Shown: positions 26,038-35,543, counted from the first letter of the stretch. The stretch: 60,854 nucleotides of DNA from an uncultured Lachnospiraceae bacterium (GCA_947564645.1 CANOCU010000016.1:1-60854), one strand, 5' to 3'. Notes: generated from the letters alone by a model not told the origin. Numbers and translations are program-made.

Positions 26038-27584
26038 CTTCCATTTTCCTTTTCATTATCAGTTCTTTCGTCAAACGCCGATGCCCTGTCTTTCCCTATG
26101 AATTCAGTAATAACCCTTGTAAGTCCCTTCTCCATATCCTGCACCTCAAAGGAGACATTATGCAGTGCCTTCGTATAGATCTTCAGCTCCTTTATGACAT
26201 CTTTTCGCGGCATTAACGCAATCTTTCTCAAAGCCTCTTTACATTCTTCCACTGTACGAACATGATAAGTCAGGGGTGCAAGATTCTTTACAGAATATCC
26301 AAATGCCAACGCCGACACTCCAAAAAACTGACATTCCCAGAGCGCCGTACCCGTCAGAGAGGCAACCGCAACCGCATTTTTCATCAGTTCATAGGTACTC
26401 GTCTCTATCTTCATCAGTCTTACTTTCGGAATCCTCGCTATCTCATCATAATAGTCCTGCGTCCGCATCAAAGACAACTGCTCCGGATGAGTCTTAACAT
26501 AAATCTTCATATCTGCCGGCAACGATTTGCTGAGAATATTAAGCGGAATGGTCTGATCAGCATACATGCCTCCTCCCATCGGATTCGAAGTGGCCTCCGG
26601 CTGATACTGCAAAGGGAAATAAATATACTGCTCTCCATGCACTGGCTCCACCGCCAGTGACTGATAATATTCTCTGAACTTAACGCTCAGTTTCTTCACC
26701 GGCCTGACGAATCGCCAACGTCTCCAGGCTATCGGAATCATTCGCAACAGCTGCGGTGTCTTCTGAATTGATATTTTAAAGAATGCAGAACTAACTCCAT
26801 GCTCAGCATAAGCCTCTCCCAATATTCCCTTCCAAATCCTGATAAGATTCGTCTCATAAAACCTTTGCCGCAGTCTTCTGATAAATGGGTCAACCCGCAT
26901 ATACCATGGTTTCATCTGGTCCGGTTGCAAAGACGACCACCGCTTAAACACTTCCGCCGTCTTCCCTTCTAGCGGAATCTCTTCAATATTAGTATGTTCA
27001 TATTGCTTCAATAATCTACCATATTCTGCTTTCAATGTCGGTTCATCCACCTTAAAATCATTGAGCGGATAACGCCGGTATGGAATAAAACAGCTGTGTA
27101 CAAGTTGTACCGAAATGTTCAAATATTTGCATAAATAATAGATAATACAATCATATCCTTCATGCGGTATCGCAGAAATGAACACGTGTGTAATATATTT
27201 CTGCTTCAAATAATTATACCAGAAAAAAAGATTATGCATATACACCGTATAATGATTGTTCCAATCCGACTCAATCTGAAAATCCGGATACAGTTCAAAT
27301 CTTCTCTGCTGATGCATAATCTCCATACTGTACTGGTTCATATATTGTATAATATCATCTTCCAGTGGGATATTATCTTCCGGATTCAGCTGCCTTTCAT
27401 CATAGATGCCCCGTGCTGCGTTTTCCCGCAAAATGCACTCTCCGTATGTCTCGAATATCGGCAGTTCCTCTGACTTACCTACCACCATATACAGCTCATC
27501 AACCCCTGCTGCTTTTCTGATATTCTCTATTACCCGGCTGCTCAATCCTCCTTCCACCGCCAGGCACAGCAACAAATTAACCAT
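26034..27584 (-). CDS. GT-B-like capsule polysaccharide protein (KpsS/KpsC-like resemblance)
   Basis: A 516-residue cytosolic protein. Its C-terminal part contains YIYFPLQYQPEATSNP, IYVKTHPEQ and VASLTGTALWECQFFGVSAL. These correspond to the F-x-P-L-Q-x-x-P-E, K-x-H-P and T-G-T/S-x-x-x-E-x-x-x-x-G-x-P positions of KpsC/KpsS-type capsule proteins and related CMP-sugar-dependent glycosyltransferases. The N-terminal half is not recognised. I start at the ATG 27582-27584, which has a G-rich site upstream; a longer reading to 27647 overlaps the ABC gene heavily. With CMP-nonulosonate enzymes in the same operon, a nonulosonate transferase is a reasonable hypothesis. The general GT-B call is more secure than the donor. 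Confidence 0.65.
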   Translation of the reverse strand: MVNLLLCLAVEGGLSSRVIENIRKAAGVDELYMVVGKSEELPIFETYGECILRENAARGIYDERQLNPEDNIPLEDDIIQYMNQYSMEIMHQQRRFELYPDFQIESDWNNHYTVYMHNLFFWYNYLKQKYITHVFISAIPHEGYDCIIYYLCKYLNISVQLVHSCFIPYRRYPLNDFKVDEPTLKAEYGRLLKQYEHTNIEEIPLEGKTAEVFKRWSSLQPDQMKPWYMRVDPFIRRLRQRFYETNLIRIWKGILGEAYAEHGVSSAFFKISIQKTPQLLRMIPIAWRRWRFVRPVKKLSVKFREYYQSLAVEPVHGEQYIYFPLQYQPEATSNPMGGGMYADQTIPLNILSKSLPADMKIYVKTHPEQLSLMRTQDYYDEIARIPKVRLMKIETSTYELMKNAVAVASLTGTALWECQFFGVSALAFGYSVKNLAPLTYHVRTVEECKEALRKIALMPRKDVIKELKIYTKALHNVSFEVQDMEKGLTRVITEFIGKDRASAFDERTDNEKENGR

Positions 27585-29382
27585 GCTCAGCCCCCCTGTT
27601 CTCCTGCAGAACTGCCTTGCCATTCGCAATCTCATATACCGCATCACAGCTCCTGATCGTTGTCAGTCTGTGTGCTACGATAATCAAGGTCTTATGCCCT
27701 TGAAGCGATTCTATTGCTTCCATCACTGCAGATTCCGTTTCATTGTCAAGAGCTGACGTAGCTTCATCCAACACGATAATATCCGGATCATAATAGAGCG
27801 CTCTGGCAATCGCCACTCTCTGCCTCTGGCCTCCTGAAAACTTCACGCCACGTTCTCCTACAATCGTATCCAATCCAACGGGCAATCCTTCTATGAATTT
27901 CTTAAGCTGCGCCTGCTCCAAAGCATTCCATACAGCCTTATCATCAATACCTTGAGCGTCAATGCCAAACGCTACGTTATTACGTATCGTATCATCTGTC
28001 AGATAAACACTCTGCGGCACATAACCAATCGTTCTGTTCCATGTTTCCGGTATCTTACGGATATCCATTCCGTCCATATAGATTGTCCCTGTCTGCGTAG
28101 GCAGAAGGCCAAGGATCATGTCTGCCAGTGTTGTTTTCCCGGCTCCGGAAGCCCCAATAAAACCGACTGCCTGTCCTTTCGGTATTCTCATATCCAGATC
28201 CCTGATAATATACTGCTCCGTATTCGGATATTTCCAGCTGACATGTTCTAACGTAAGCTCCTGCTGAAACTTCTGACCTGATTCCTCCCTGTTTTCTGGC
28301 ATCAACCGCCCGCTTCTCTCCATTTCACTGGATGCCGCCTGTACTTCACAGATGTTCTTATATACATCGTTCATAGTAGCCCTGTAGTAAACAATAATAT
28401 TATAATTATTTGTGATCTTACCAATTGACGGCAAGATCCGAAAAGCCGCCATCGCGAAAGCTGCCGCCTGGGAAACAAACTCTGTTCCGTTCTGTCCTGT
28501 CAGGGATTTTACACACAGCATGGCAATAAAAACGACTATGCAGATTCCCTCGATTACATAAGCCGGACTCTCTGAAGCAAAATTTTTGATCGCGTTCGCC
28601 CTGTTCTTCCCCGTCACCGCTTCTTCATAACTGCGTGCAAAATAAGACTGTCTTCCAGTTACCAACACATCCTTGATCCCATTGAACGCCTCGTTAACGG
28701 CCTTAATGCACTTCTGATGGTAGACCAAAGAATTCTGTCCCTGACGTCGCATAGTCTTATGAAAAACCACAATGATGATGACCAACGCAAATGCCGCAGA
28801 AATTCCCAACGTAACTGCCATCACATAATCTGTAACAAACAGCACGATGATAATCATCACCGTCGACATACACTCCATAATAATGGTAAATACGCTTGTA
28901 AGCGTGGAAGAAATCCCTGTAATATCATATATGATACTCCGAAGCAGTACCGTACTGTTTGTATTAATGTGGAATGTATACTCTCTGCTCAGATAAGAAT
29001 TCATCAATCGCATGGAAGTTTCCTGATCCACTCTTCTAAAAAATCGATTCTTATAGTAAGACAGAAACGACATATAAACATTCTTAAAAAGATAAATGGC
29101 AATCGTGCCACCTGAAACCAGTAAGACAAGCCGTGCGGTACTGTCAATATGCAAACTTGTCCACACCCACTGCAGATCCTGATCATATAACAGTTCCGAT
29201 GGAGACAGAATTACCTGCACCATCGGCACCAACACGGAAACACCTAACATTTCCAAAAAGGAACCAATAAACATCATAAGAAAAATGACTATACTTCCCC
29301 GTCTCTGCTCCCGTGTAAAAATCTCATAAAATTGTTTGTAAATACCTTTGACCTGTTTCAATATTTTCATATATTGTAGCAA
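27577..29382 (-). CDS. PglK/MsbA-like ABC exporter, copy 1
   Basis: A 601-residue half-transporter with an N-terminal six-helix permease (about 25-320) and a C-terminal ATPase. Walker A is GASGAGKTTL (near 407), the ABC signature FSGGQRQR and Walker B DIIVLDEATSALD, followed by the switch histidine in IVAHR. The C-terminal ATPase and sequence feel are those of PglK-type flippases for lipid-linked oligosaccharides. It overlaps LegB by 16 bp upstream and the KpsS-like gene by 8 bp downstream. A paralogue lies at 55793-57571 with the same GSFLE-LGV opening, so two exports may operate in this locus. Confidence 0.88.
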   Translation of the reverse strand: MLQYMKILKQVKGIYKQFYEIFTREQRRGSIVIFLMMFIGSFLEMLGVSVLVPMVQVILSPSELLYDQDLQWVWTSLHIDSTARLVLLVSGGTIAIYLFKNVYMSFLSYYKNRFFRRVDQETSMRLMNSYLSREYTFHINTNSTVLLRSIIYDITGISSTLTSVFTIIMECMSTVMIIIVLFVTDYVMAVTLGISAAFALVIIIVVFHKTMRRQGQNSLVYHQKCIKAVNEAFNGIKDVLVTGRQSYFARSYEEAVTGKNRANAIKNFASESPAYVIEGICIVVFIAMLCVKSLTGQNGTEFVSQAAAFAMAAFRILPSIGKITNNYNIIVYYRATMNDVYKNICEVQAASSEMERSGRLMPENREESGQKFQQELTLEHVSWKYPNTEQYIIRDLDMRIPKGQAVGFIGASGAGKTTLADMILGLLPTQTGTIYMDGMDIRKIPETWNRTIGYVPQSVYLTDDTIRNNVAFGIDAQGIDDKAVWNALEQAQLKKFIEGLPVGLDTIVGERGVKFSGGQRQRVAIARALYYDPDIIVLDEATSALDNETESAVMEAIESLQGHKTLIIVAHRLTTIRSCDAVYEIANGKAVLQENRGAEHG

Positions 29383-30350
29383 TCCACCTTATACTGATCC
29401 ATATGTTCCCTGATCCATGTGATCGTCTCCGCGATGCCCTCTTCAAACGTATACCGCATCTGCCAATCTGTCAACTGCATTATCTTCGTGTTATCTCCCA
29501 AAAGCCTGTTTACCTCGCTCTTCTCCGGACGAAGTCTTTCTTCATCACAGACGATCTGTGCCGCCGGATTGATCTGCGAGATGATCTCCGCTGCCAGATC
29601 ACCGATGGAAATCTCCCGTTTCGTTGCAATATTGATCTCCTGACCAATCGTCCGGTCAGATTCCGCAATCGCAATAAAACCGTCTGCAGTATCCTTCACA
29701 TAATTGAAATCTCTCGTTGGCGTCAGGGAACCAAGCTTGATCTCCTGTTTTCCGGCAAGCAGCTGTGTAATGATCGTCGGGATCACGGCTCTGGCGGATT
29801 GTCTTGGCCCATACGTATTAAAAGGCCTCACAATGGAAACCGGGAGATTAAAGCTTCGGTAAAAACTTTCCGCCAAACGGTCCGCGCCTATCTTGGTAGC
29901 TGAGTATGGCGACTGCCCCTGATAAGGATGTTTCTCATCGATCGGCACATATTGTGCCGTTCCGTATACCTCCGAGGTGGACGTAATCAGAACCCGGGAA
30001 GTTTCCAGATCTCTGGCTGCCTGCAGGACATTCAAAGTTCCCTTAATATTCGTGTCCACATAGGAATCAGGAGAATGATAACTGAACGGGATCGCGATCA
30101 ACGCTGCCAGATGAAACACCTCTTCCGTTCCTTTCAATGCTGTACGCACGCCATTCGGATCTCTGATATCGCCGCTAAAGATCTCCACATGCTTCATAAT
30201 GTCTTCCAGCATTGTATCCAGCCATCCCCACGTATTAAAGGAATTGTAATAGACAAACGCCCTGACATCATATCCTCTCTTCACCAGTGTTTCTGTCAAG
30301 TGACTGCCGATAAATCCGTCTGCACCTGTAACAAGTACCTTCTTTCCCAT
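29367..30350 (-). CDS. legB: LegB-like NAD-dependent sugar-nucleotide 4,6-dehydratase
   Basis: A 327-residue short-chain dehydrogenase/reductase. VTGADGFIGSH (residues 7-17) binds NAD, and the catalytic Y-x-x-x-K is in SPYSATKIGADRLAES. The segment VRAFVYYNSFNTWGWLD is strongly reminiscent of LegB, which converts GDP-GlcNAc to its 4-keto-6-deoxy form in legionaminic acid synthesis. It lies next to the LegX/PtmE-like nucleotidyltransferase, which would supply the GDP-sugar, supporting that assignment. The expected aminotransferase (LegC) and acetyltransferase (LegH) are not adjacent and are not recognised as such in the window. Confidence in the fold is high and in LegB specificity moderate. 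Confidence 0.82.
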   Translation of the reverse strand: MGKKVLVTGADGFIGSHLTETLVKRGYDVRAFVYYNSFNTWGWLDTMLEDIMKHVEIFSGDIRDPNGVRTALKGTEEVFHLAALIAIPFSYHSPDSYVDTNIKGTLNVLQAARDLETSRVLITSTSEVYGTAQYVPIDEKHPYQGQSPYSATKIGADRLAESFYRSFNLPVSIVRPFNTYGPRQSARAVIPTIITQLLAGKQEIKLGSLTPTRDFNYVKDTADGFIAIAESDRTIGQEINIATKREISIGDLAAEIISQINPAAQIVCDEERLRPEKSEVNRLLGDNTKIMQLTDWQMRYTFEEGIAETITWIREHMDQYKVDCYNI

Positions 30351-30402
30351 CTTGCTCCCTCTGCCTCCTCCACCTGATCAACTTCATCGAAACATCCAGG
30401 TC

Positions 30403-31470
30403 CTAAAGACTGCCCAGCCGTTCCTTCATTTTCTCCAATTCATCAAACTGTCCCATATCCATCCAGGCTTCATCCGGGATCAGGTAACTGCCTACCCTTT
30501 CTCCTTGTGCAACGCATCTCTCAATTACATCGGTGATATGGATAAATGTATTGCAGGGGATTTTCGTCAAAAACGAAGGTTCGATCACGTAAAATCCCGT
30601 ATTTACATGGTAATGAAAATGCGGTTTTTCCTTCAGTTGTATGACCTGACCATTTTGATCGGTTTGAATCGTTCCATAGGGCACTTCAAACCGCTTCTCT
30701 GCACATACCACTGTAATCATATTGCCACTCTGCTTATGATAATCCAGAATATCGGCATAATCCGCATCAACCAGAATATCACAGTTGGACATGAAAAAGG
30801 TTCCCTGCATTTTACCCATCAACAGTCCAAGCCCGCCTCCCGTTCCCAGATAGGTACTTTCTTCTACAAAAACAATCTCTCTTGATATCTCATTATCCGT
30901 ATAGTATGCCTTGATAAAATCTTTCTTATAATTAACGATCATCATGACCTGTGTGCATCCATACTCGGCAAACCGGTCCATGATATGTTCGGTTATCGTC
31001 TTATCCCCCACCGGGATCAGCGGTTTCGGAAGTATATCCGTATAGGGTCTTAATCTTGTTCCCTTACCACCTGCCATGATCACAAGCGGCAGACCCAGAT
31101 AACGTTTCGGCTTAACCTCTATGTTGTGCAGTTCTTCTTTGATAAAACGGATCCGTAAGATCTCTCCCGCTTCGCTAACGATCGGAACTGCCGTAATGGA
31201 ATGCCTCCGCATCACTTCCCCTGCCTGTTCTTCCTGCTGCTTTGTAAGACAGATCGGCATCTTATGAGCAATCTCATACACAGGACGATCCAGACTGCCT
31301 CCGCCCAGAATATACCTCCTGATATCTCCGTCAGTCACCACCGCGCGCAGTTTTAGTCCGTTGCACACGAAAGCAATCCCGCGCGCTCCAATATCTATTT
31401 TTTTCATCGTGTCAAAAACACTTATATCCTCTTCCACAATGTAACTGCGAATATCCATATTGTTATCCAT
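30403..31470 (-). CDS. LegX/PtmE-like CBS plus nucleotidyltransferase
   Basis: The 355-residue protein joins a tandem CBS pair (about 8-115, including VVTDGDIRRYILGG) to a sugar-1-phosphate nucleotidyltransferase. The catalytic signature IMAGGKGTRLRPYTDILPKPL runs from about 131, with lysine in K-P-L near 149, and the metal site N-C-D-I-L-V-D near 236. This two-part architecture is that of PtmE/LegX, which forms GDP-glucosamine from glucosamine-1-phosphate for legionaminic acid in Campylobacter and Legionella. It is 52 nt upstream of LegB. The CBS part probably senses nucleotides; a separate CBS protein in the same operon (21426-21806) is similar in layout. Confidence 0.85.
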   Translation of the reverse strand: MDNNMDIRSYIVEEDISVFDTMKKIDIGARGIAFVCNGLKLRAVVTDGDIRRYILGGGSLDRPVYEIAHKMPICLTKQQEEQAGEVMRRHSITAVPIVSEAGEILRIRFIKEELHNIEVKPKRYLGLPLVIMAGGKGTRLRPYTDILPKPLIPVGDKTITEHIMDRFAEYGCTQVMMIVNYKKDFIKAYYTDNEISREIVFVEESTYLGTGGGLGLLMGKMQGTFFMSNCDILVDADYADILDYHKQSGNMITVVCAEKRFEVPYGTIQTDQNGQVIQLKEKPHFHYHVNTGFYVIEPSFLTKIPCNTFIHITDVIERCVAQGERVGSYLIPDEAWMDMGQFDELEKMKERLGSL

Positions 31471-31522
31471 CCTGCACCAAATCCCGCACCTCTGCCGCCT
31501 CGAAAGCGTTAGCAGTTCGTGA

Positions 31523-32641
31523 TCACATCATACGCAATGTGTCGATAATCCTCTCCTGGTCCTCTGAAGTCAGATACGCTGAAAACGGAACCGAGAATGT
31601 TCTGTCTGCATAGGATATCGTATTTTCAAACGACTCACCGCCTGTAAAACAGTGGGCAAACACTTTCATGTTATGCATGGGATTCGGATAATAAACAATG
31701 GTCGGAATTCCTTTTTCCTGCAATTTCGCACGTATCTCATCCCGCTGTCCGGCATTTTCCGCAAGCAGTGCATACTGTGCATAGGAAGATACGGATCCTT
31801 CCTGGATAAAAGGAATCTCAAACTTATCCTTCAGCGCCTCGTTGTACCTTGCGGCAATTTCCTGCCTTCGCATAATCTCGTTATCCAAACAGGCCAGTTT
31901 CGGCAACATGACTGCCGCCTGTATAGTATCCAGTCTGGCATTCATACCGACTCTGATATTATCATATTTGCTGCTGCCCTTGCCATGAACACGCAAAGAT
32001 CTAAGCAGATCTCTCATTTCTGCACTTTCTGTCAGAACTGCTCCTCCGTCCCCATAACAGCCAAGCGGTTTGGACGGAAAGAAGGAAGTCGCGGCGATAT
32101 CACCGAATGTACCGCATTTCTTCCCCTTATAAGATGCCCCGATCCCCTGCGCCGCATCCTCTATCAGTAACAGATCATATTGCTTTGCAATTCTGCCAAG
32201 TGCATCATAGTCCGCCGGGTTGCCGATAAAATCAACAGCCACGATCGCTTTCGGCTTCCGTTTCCCCTGTGCCATTACTGCTTTGATCTGCCGCTCCAGG
32301 CTATCCGTACTGATATTATAAGTGCGGCTGTCTATATCGCAGAAAACGGGCTCTGCTCCCAACATAAAGGCAGGCTCCACGGAGGCCACGAAAGTCATAT
32401 CCGGACAGAAAACCGCATCTCCCTCCCCGATTCCATATGCCATATAGATCAACTGCAGAGCGTCCGTTCCGCTGGAACACCCTACAGCATATGGTATTCC
32501 CAGGTACTCGGCAAGCCTGTCCTCAAACTCCGCCACCTGTTTTCCCATGATAAAATCCGTCTCTTCCAATACCTGTCTGATGTTTCTGTCAATTTCTTCT
32601 TTTAATGCACAGTATTGTGCCCCCAGATCAATAAATTCCAT
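31523..32641 (-). CDS. WbpE-like DegT-family aminotransferase
   Basis: A 372-residue PLP aminotransferase of the DegT/DnrJ/EryC1 group. The start MEFIDLGAQYCALKEEI resembles WbpE. CSSGTDALQL holds the phosphate, D162 of IEDAAQ pairs with PLP nitrogen, and K191 in SFFPSKPLGCYGDGG is the Schiff-base lysine. WbpE adds the 3-amino group to UDP-GlcNAc-3-keto-glucuronate. I chose the ATG at 32639-32641, since the conserved protein begins there; a 48-residue extension only overlaps the neighbouring gene. It overlaps the WbpD-like acetyltransferase by 14 bp, and a WbpB-like dehydrogenase follows upstream, completing a B-D-E trio. It is not LegC-like by its opening. Confidence 0.85.
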   Translation of the reverse strand: MEFIDLGAQYCALKEEIDRNIRQVLEETDFIMGKQVAEFEDRLAEYLGIPYAVGCSSGTDALQLIYMAYGIGEGDAVFCPDMTFVASVEPAFMLGAEPVFCDIDSRTYNISTDSLERQIKAVMAQGKRKPKAIVAVDFIGNPADYDALGRIAKQYDLLLIEDAAQGIGASYKGKKCGTFGDIAATSFFPSKPLGCYGDGGAVLTESAEMRDLLRSLRVHGKGSSKYDNIRVGMNARLDTIQAAVMLPKLACLDNEIMRRQEIAARYNEALKDKFEIPFIQEGSVSSYAQYALLAENAGQRDEIRAKLQEKGIPTIVYYPNPMHNMKVFAHCFTGGESFENTISYADRTFSVPFSAYLTSEDQERIIDTLRMM

Positions 32642-33221
32642 CCTGTGTTTCCTCTTCCATCTCTTCACTGTCGTCTCGTCTGTATCGTCTGCCACACCCT
32701 CTGCACTGCCAGATCCCGCCCTCCTGCTGCAGCTTTTCACCGCACACGCAGACATAGCCTGCCACTCTCCCGGGATTACCGACAATCAGCTGATAGTCCC
32801 CGACATCATGCGTCACTACCGCTCCGGCTCCGATCATCGCATATCTGCCTATCGTGTTACCGCATATGATTGTGGCATTCGCCCCTATCGTGGCTCCCTT
32901 CTTAACGACAGTCTGCCTGAATTCTTTCTTTCGCTCAATAAAGCTGCGCGGATTGATCACATTGGTAAACACACAGTTAGGGCCGAGGAATACATCGTCT
33001 TCACAGACTACCCCCTGGTACAGCGCAACATTATTCTTGATCTTTACCCGGTCTCCTACATGCACACCGCTCTCAATGAATACGTTCTGTCCGATATTGC
33101 AATTCTCGCCGATCACTGCGTCCGCCATGATATTGCAAAACTGCCAGATCCTTGTTCCCCTGCCGATCCGGGCCTGCTCACTGATCAGACTGGTCGCATC
33201 CGCCTGATACTCTCTCTTCAT
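32628..33221 (-). CDS. WbpD/WlbB-like left-handed beta-helix N-acetyltransferase with zinc ribbon
   Basis: The 197-residue protein is built of hexapeptide repeats, for example I-G-R-G-T-R, I-G-E-N-C-N and I-G-A-N-A-T, forming a left-handed beta helix. VFTNVINPRSFIERKKEF (about 105-122) is the WbpD/WlbB hallmark loop. The C-terminus has CVCGEKL...CRGCGRRY, a four-cysteine zinc-ribbon often found in this group. The family acetylates the 3-amino group of UDP-2-acetamido-3-amino-glucuronate. Its start overlaps the WbpB-like gene by 4 bp and its end overlaps WbpE. The acidic tail after the ribbon is probably disordered. Confidence 0.85.
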   Translation of the reverse strand: MKREYQADATSLISEQARIGRGTRIWQFCNIMADAVIGENCNIGQNVFIESGVHVGDRVKIKNNVALYQGVVCEDDVFLGPNCVFTNVINPRSFIERKKEFRQTVVKKGATIGANATIICGNTIGRYAMIGAGAVVTHDVGDYQLIVGNPGRVAGYVCVCGEKLQQEGGIWQCRGCGRRYRRDDSEEMEEETQDGIY

Positions 33222-34312
33222 TCCTTATCCTCAAATCTGCCCGCGAAATCCAGTGTACTGCAATCCTTAAGCGGAAACTTGACGCGTTCTCCCGTGCTCG
33301 CCGCCTGATAAATCGCCAATACCAGTTCAAGCGCCCGGCGTCCTGCTTCACCATCCACATAAGGCTTCCTGTTCTGCCGGATTGCCTCTACCACATCAGC
33401 ATACAGCTTGGAATGTCCGAAACCATAGACATTCGGCGGATTCTCGTGACATTCCTTCTTCACTTCCTCCGGATCATCCAGATAATCCGAGAAACGCCAT
33501 TCCTCAATGATATTGACGGCTTCTCCACCTGCCTTGACCGTTCCCTTCTCGCCGAAAATATACAAAGTCTCTTCCAGATTCCTGGGATAGATATTCGTCG
33601 TTCCCTCCACAATGCCGTAACTGCCGTTCTTGAACCTGATCAGCGCCAACCCCAGATCTTCCGCCTCGATATATTCATGCTTCAACCGATCTGTGAATCC
33701 TACTACCTCCTCGATCTCGTCTCCCATCATCCACCGCAGAAGATCGATATCGTGGATACACTGATTCATCAAGGCTCCCCCGTCCTGTTCCCAGGTACCA
33801 CGCCACTTTGCACGGGCATAGTACTCATAATCCCTGGCCCATCTGATATGTGCCGTACCATAATACAATCTTCCGAAACGCTGCATTTCGATCGCTTCCC
33901 TGATCTTCCGAACTGATTTGTTAAACCGGTTCTGGTGACATGCACAGACTTTCACACCCTTCTCCTGTGCCCGTATGATAATCTCATCGGCATCCTTAAG
34001 CGACAGTGCAATCGGTTTCTCAATGATAATATTACACCCTGCATCAATACAATCCAGTGCAATCTGCGCATGTTTGCCACTCTCCGTAGCGATCGCAGCC
34101 AATTCCGGCTTCTCCTTTGACAGCATTTCCCGATAATCCGTATATTGCGCTACACTGTCCGGTAATTTATGCTTCAGCATTTTATCTTTCATGTGATCCG
34201 GTACAATATCACATATCGCTGCTATTTCCAACTGATTATTAAGCGCTGCCACAATATGGTTTGGCGATATCCTGCCGCAGCCGATCAATGCATATCTCAT
34301 ACTTGTACTCAT
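33218..34312 (-). CDS. WbpB-like Gfo/Idh/MocA dehydrogenase
   Basis: A 364-residue NAD(P)-dependent oxidoreductase. YALIGCGRISPNHIVAA is the Rossmann opening, IIEKPIALSLKDADE the conserved E-K-P motif, and MNQCIHDIDLLRWMMGD provides the H-D-I-D substrate site. With WbpD and WbpE next to it, oxidation of C3 of UDP-GlcNAc-uronate is the likely reaction. The C6 dehydrogenase (WbpA) needed before it is not in the window. The first ATG is used; an internal ATG five codons later (M-R-Y-A) could also serve. It ends in a 4-bp overlap with the acetyltransferase gene. Confidence 0.84.
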   Translation of the reverse strand: MSTSMRYALIGCGRISPNHIVAALNNQLEIAAICDIVPDHMKDKMLKHKLPDSVAQYTDYREMLSKEKPELAAIATESGKHAQIALDCIDAGCNIIIEKPIALSLKDADEIIIRAQEKGVKVCACHQNRFNKSVRKIREAIEMQRFGRLYYGTAHIRWARDYEYYARAKWRGTWEQDGGALMNQCIHDIDLLRWMMGDEIEEVVGFTDRLKHEYIEAEDLGLALIRFKNGSYGIVEGTTNIYPRNLEETLYIFGEKGTVKAGGEAVNIIEEWRFSDYLDDPEEVKKECHENPPNVYGFGHSKLYADVVEAIRQNRKPYVDGEAGRRALELVLAIYQAASTGERVKFPLKDCSTLDFAGRFEDKE

Positions 34313-35442
34313 GCCTCCTTTTGATCCGACACAACCCGGTCTATAAACCCGTTATATTGTTCCATATAGCCCTCTATATTACTTCTAAATTCTCTGTCTG
34401 ACTGTTTCCGATAAGAACACTGATCGATCATCTCCGTAAGGGATTCTTCACTCTCCGGTTCATAGAAAAAGATCCTCTCCTGCAGTTCTTCTCCTGCCTG
34501 CATTTTCACGATATCGCTTTGGCGGCCCGGAATGATCACACCCGCCCCCGAGAAAAGACCCTCATAGATCGTTCTTCCGATGCAGAATTGGGGTTCTCCG
34601 CGGATGATATAATCACTGATACGGTACACGCTTCCTGTATTTTTTAATTCTCCACAGTAAATGATACGCCTGTCCTTCTTTGTCATCTTCTCGCATTCCC
34701 GGCCATATGCATGATCATGATTGCCGACGATCAGCAGCCTGCTGTTCGGATTCTTATGCTTCATAAAAGCCTGGAGTACAAATTTGGATCCTTTATTATC
34801 CCCCACCTGTCCAAGCATTGCAAAAATCGTATTCTCTAACGATACACCGCATTGCCTCAGGCTGTCTTCATAATCAACCTGTGCAATCTGTGTCATATCA
34901 AACGGATTGTTCAGTACCAGCGTCCTGTTTCCACGCATCAGCTTCTCGATCGGCAGTTTCGTAGCCTCATCAATATAGATAATGCCGGCTGCTGCCTGCA
35001 AAGCCCTGACAAACTGATCAATCCTTCTGTATTGGGGATTGATGATCTCCCTGGCGTGGATCACGTACCTGGCATGATCATCGATGACAGGATAGAGCAC
35101 CAGTGAATTCAAATGCACATAGTCATATCCGCCTGCTTTGATCAGACGTCTTCTTCTGCCTGCCGCAAAGAAGGCCAAAATATTATTGACGATATGAGAA
35201 CACTCCCGAAACACACTTACTTTATCATAGTATTGACAACGGTATCTGGGCATCCATACTTCATAGATATTTCCCAGGTGCCTGCCCATTAATTCTCTTA
35301 ACGCAGCCTTGTCCACCCTCTTGGTAAAGCTTCGGCAGATCATCAGATCATAATCATAGGTCAGGTTCTGCAGCACCCCTGTAATGCTTCTGTTCGCTCC
35401 GTATATAAAAATACCTTCATGCAGTATAAATAATGCTTTCAT
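34309..35442 (-). CDS. GT-B glycosyltransferase, GT4-like
   Basis: A 377-residue cytosolic protein that begins MKALFILHEGIFIYGANRS, the G-A-x-R-S loop of many GT4 enzymes. The C-terminal domain contains FAMLGQVGDNKGSKFVLQAF and RLLIVGNHD, nucleotide-sugar-binding strands of the second Rossmann domain, and a late acidic region C-I-G-R-T-I-Y-E-G at the position of the E-x-x-E donor motif. The ATG at 35440-35442 is preceded by AGAGG with 5-nt spacing; a longer reading from 35475 is less likely. It overlaps the WbpB gene by 4 bp, and may transfer the di-amino-uronic sugar made by that set. Acceptor and donor are unknown. Confidence 0.8.
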   Translation of the reverse strand: MKALFILHEGIFIYGANRSITGVLQNLTYDYDLMICRSFTKRVDKAALRELMGRHLGNIYEVWMPRYRCQYYDKVSVFRECSHIVNNILAFFAAGRRRRLIKAGGYDYVHLNSLVLYPVIDDHARYVIHAREIINPQYRRIDQFVRALQAAAGIIYIDEATKLPIEKLMRGNRTLVLNNPFDMTQIAQVDYEDSLRQCGVSLENTIFAMLGQVGDNKGSKFVLQAFMKHKNPNSRLLIVGNHDHAYGRECEKMTKKDRRIIYCGELKNTGSVYRISDYIIRGEPQFCIGRTIYEGLFSGAGVIIPGRQSDIVKMQAGEELQERIFFYEPESEESLTEMIDQCSYRKQSDREFRSNIEGYMEQYNGFIDRVVSDQKEA

Positions 35443-35543
35443 CTCCACCTCTGGATGCGCGTGAACTCTATCCACGGAAGAGTCGCCCCTTCCTTAAAGA
35501 ATTTTACCATATACTGGCTTCTTTGAATAGTATTGTTATCCAT
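35439..35543 (-). CDS. Candidate 34-residue small ORF filling a gap between glycosyltransferases
   Basis: Between the stop at 35550 and the next ATG at 35442 lies an ORF with paired ATGs at 35541-35546, 1-5 nt after the upstream stop, ending in a TGA that overlaps the GT4 ATG (ATGA coupling). The product has 34 residues, is basic at its end (I-Q-R-W-R) and has no membrane segment. Exact tiling suggests that it is translated, perhaps only to pass ribosomes on; a decay remnant of a larger gene is equally possible. I recognise no family. Confidence 0.3.
   Translation of the reverse strand: MDNNTIQRSQYMVKFFKEGATLPWIEFTRIQRWR

Noticed and set aside
32547-33308. Plus-strand ORF of 253 codons
   Set aside because: Antisense to the WbpD-, WbpE- and WbpB-like genes, all with clear motifs; no ribosome site or domain.
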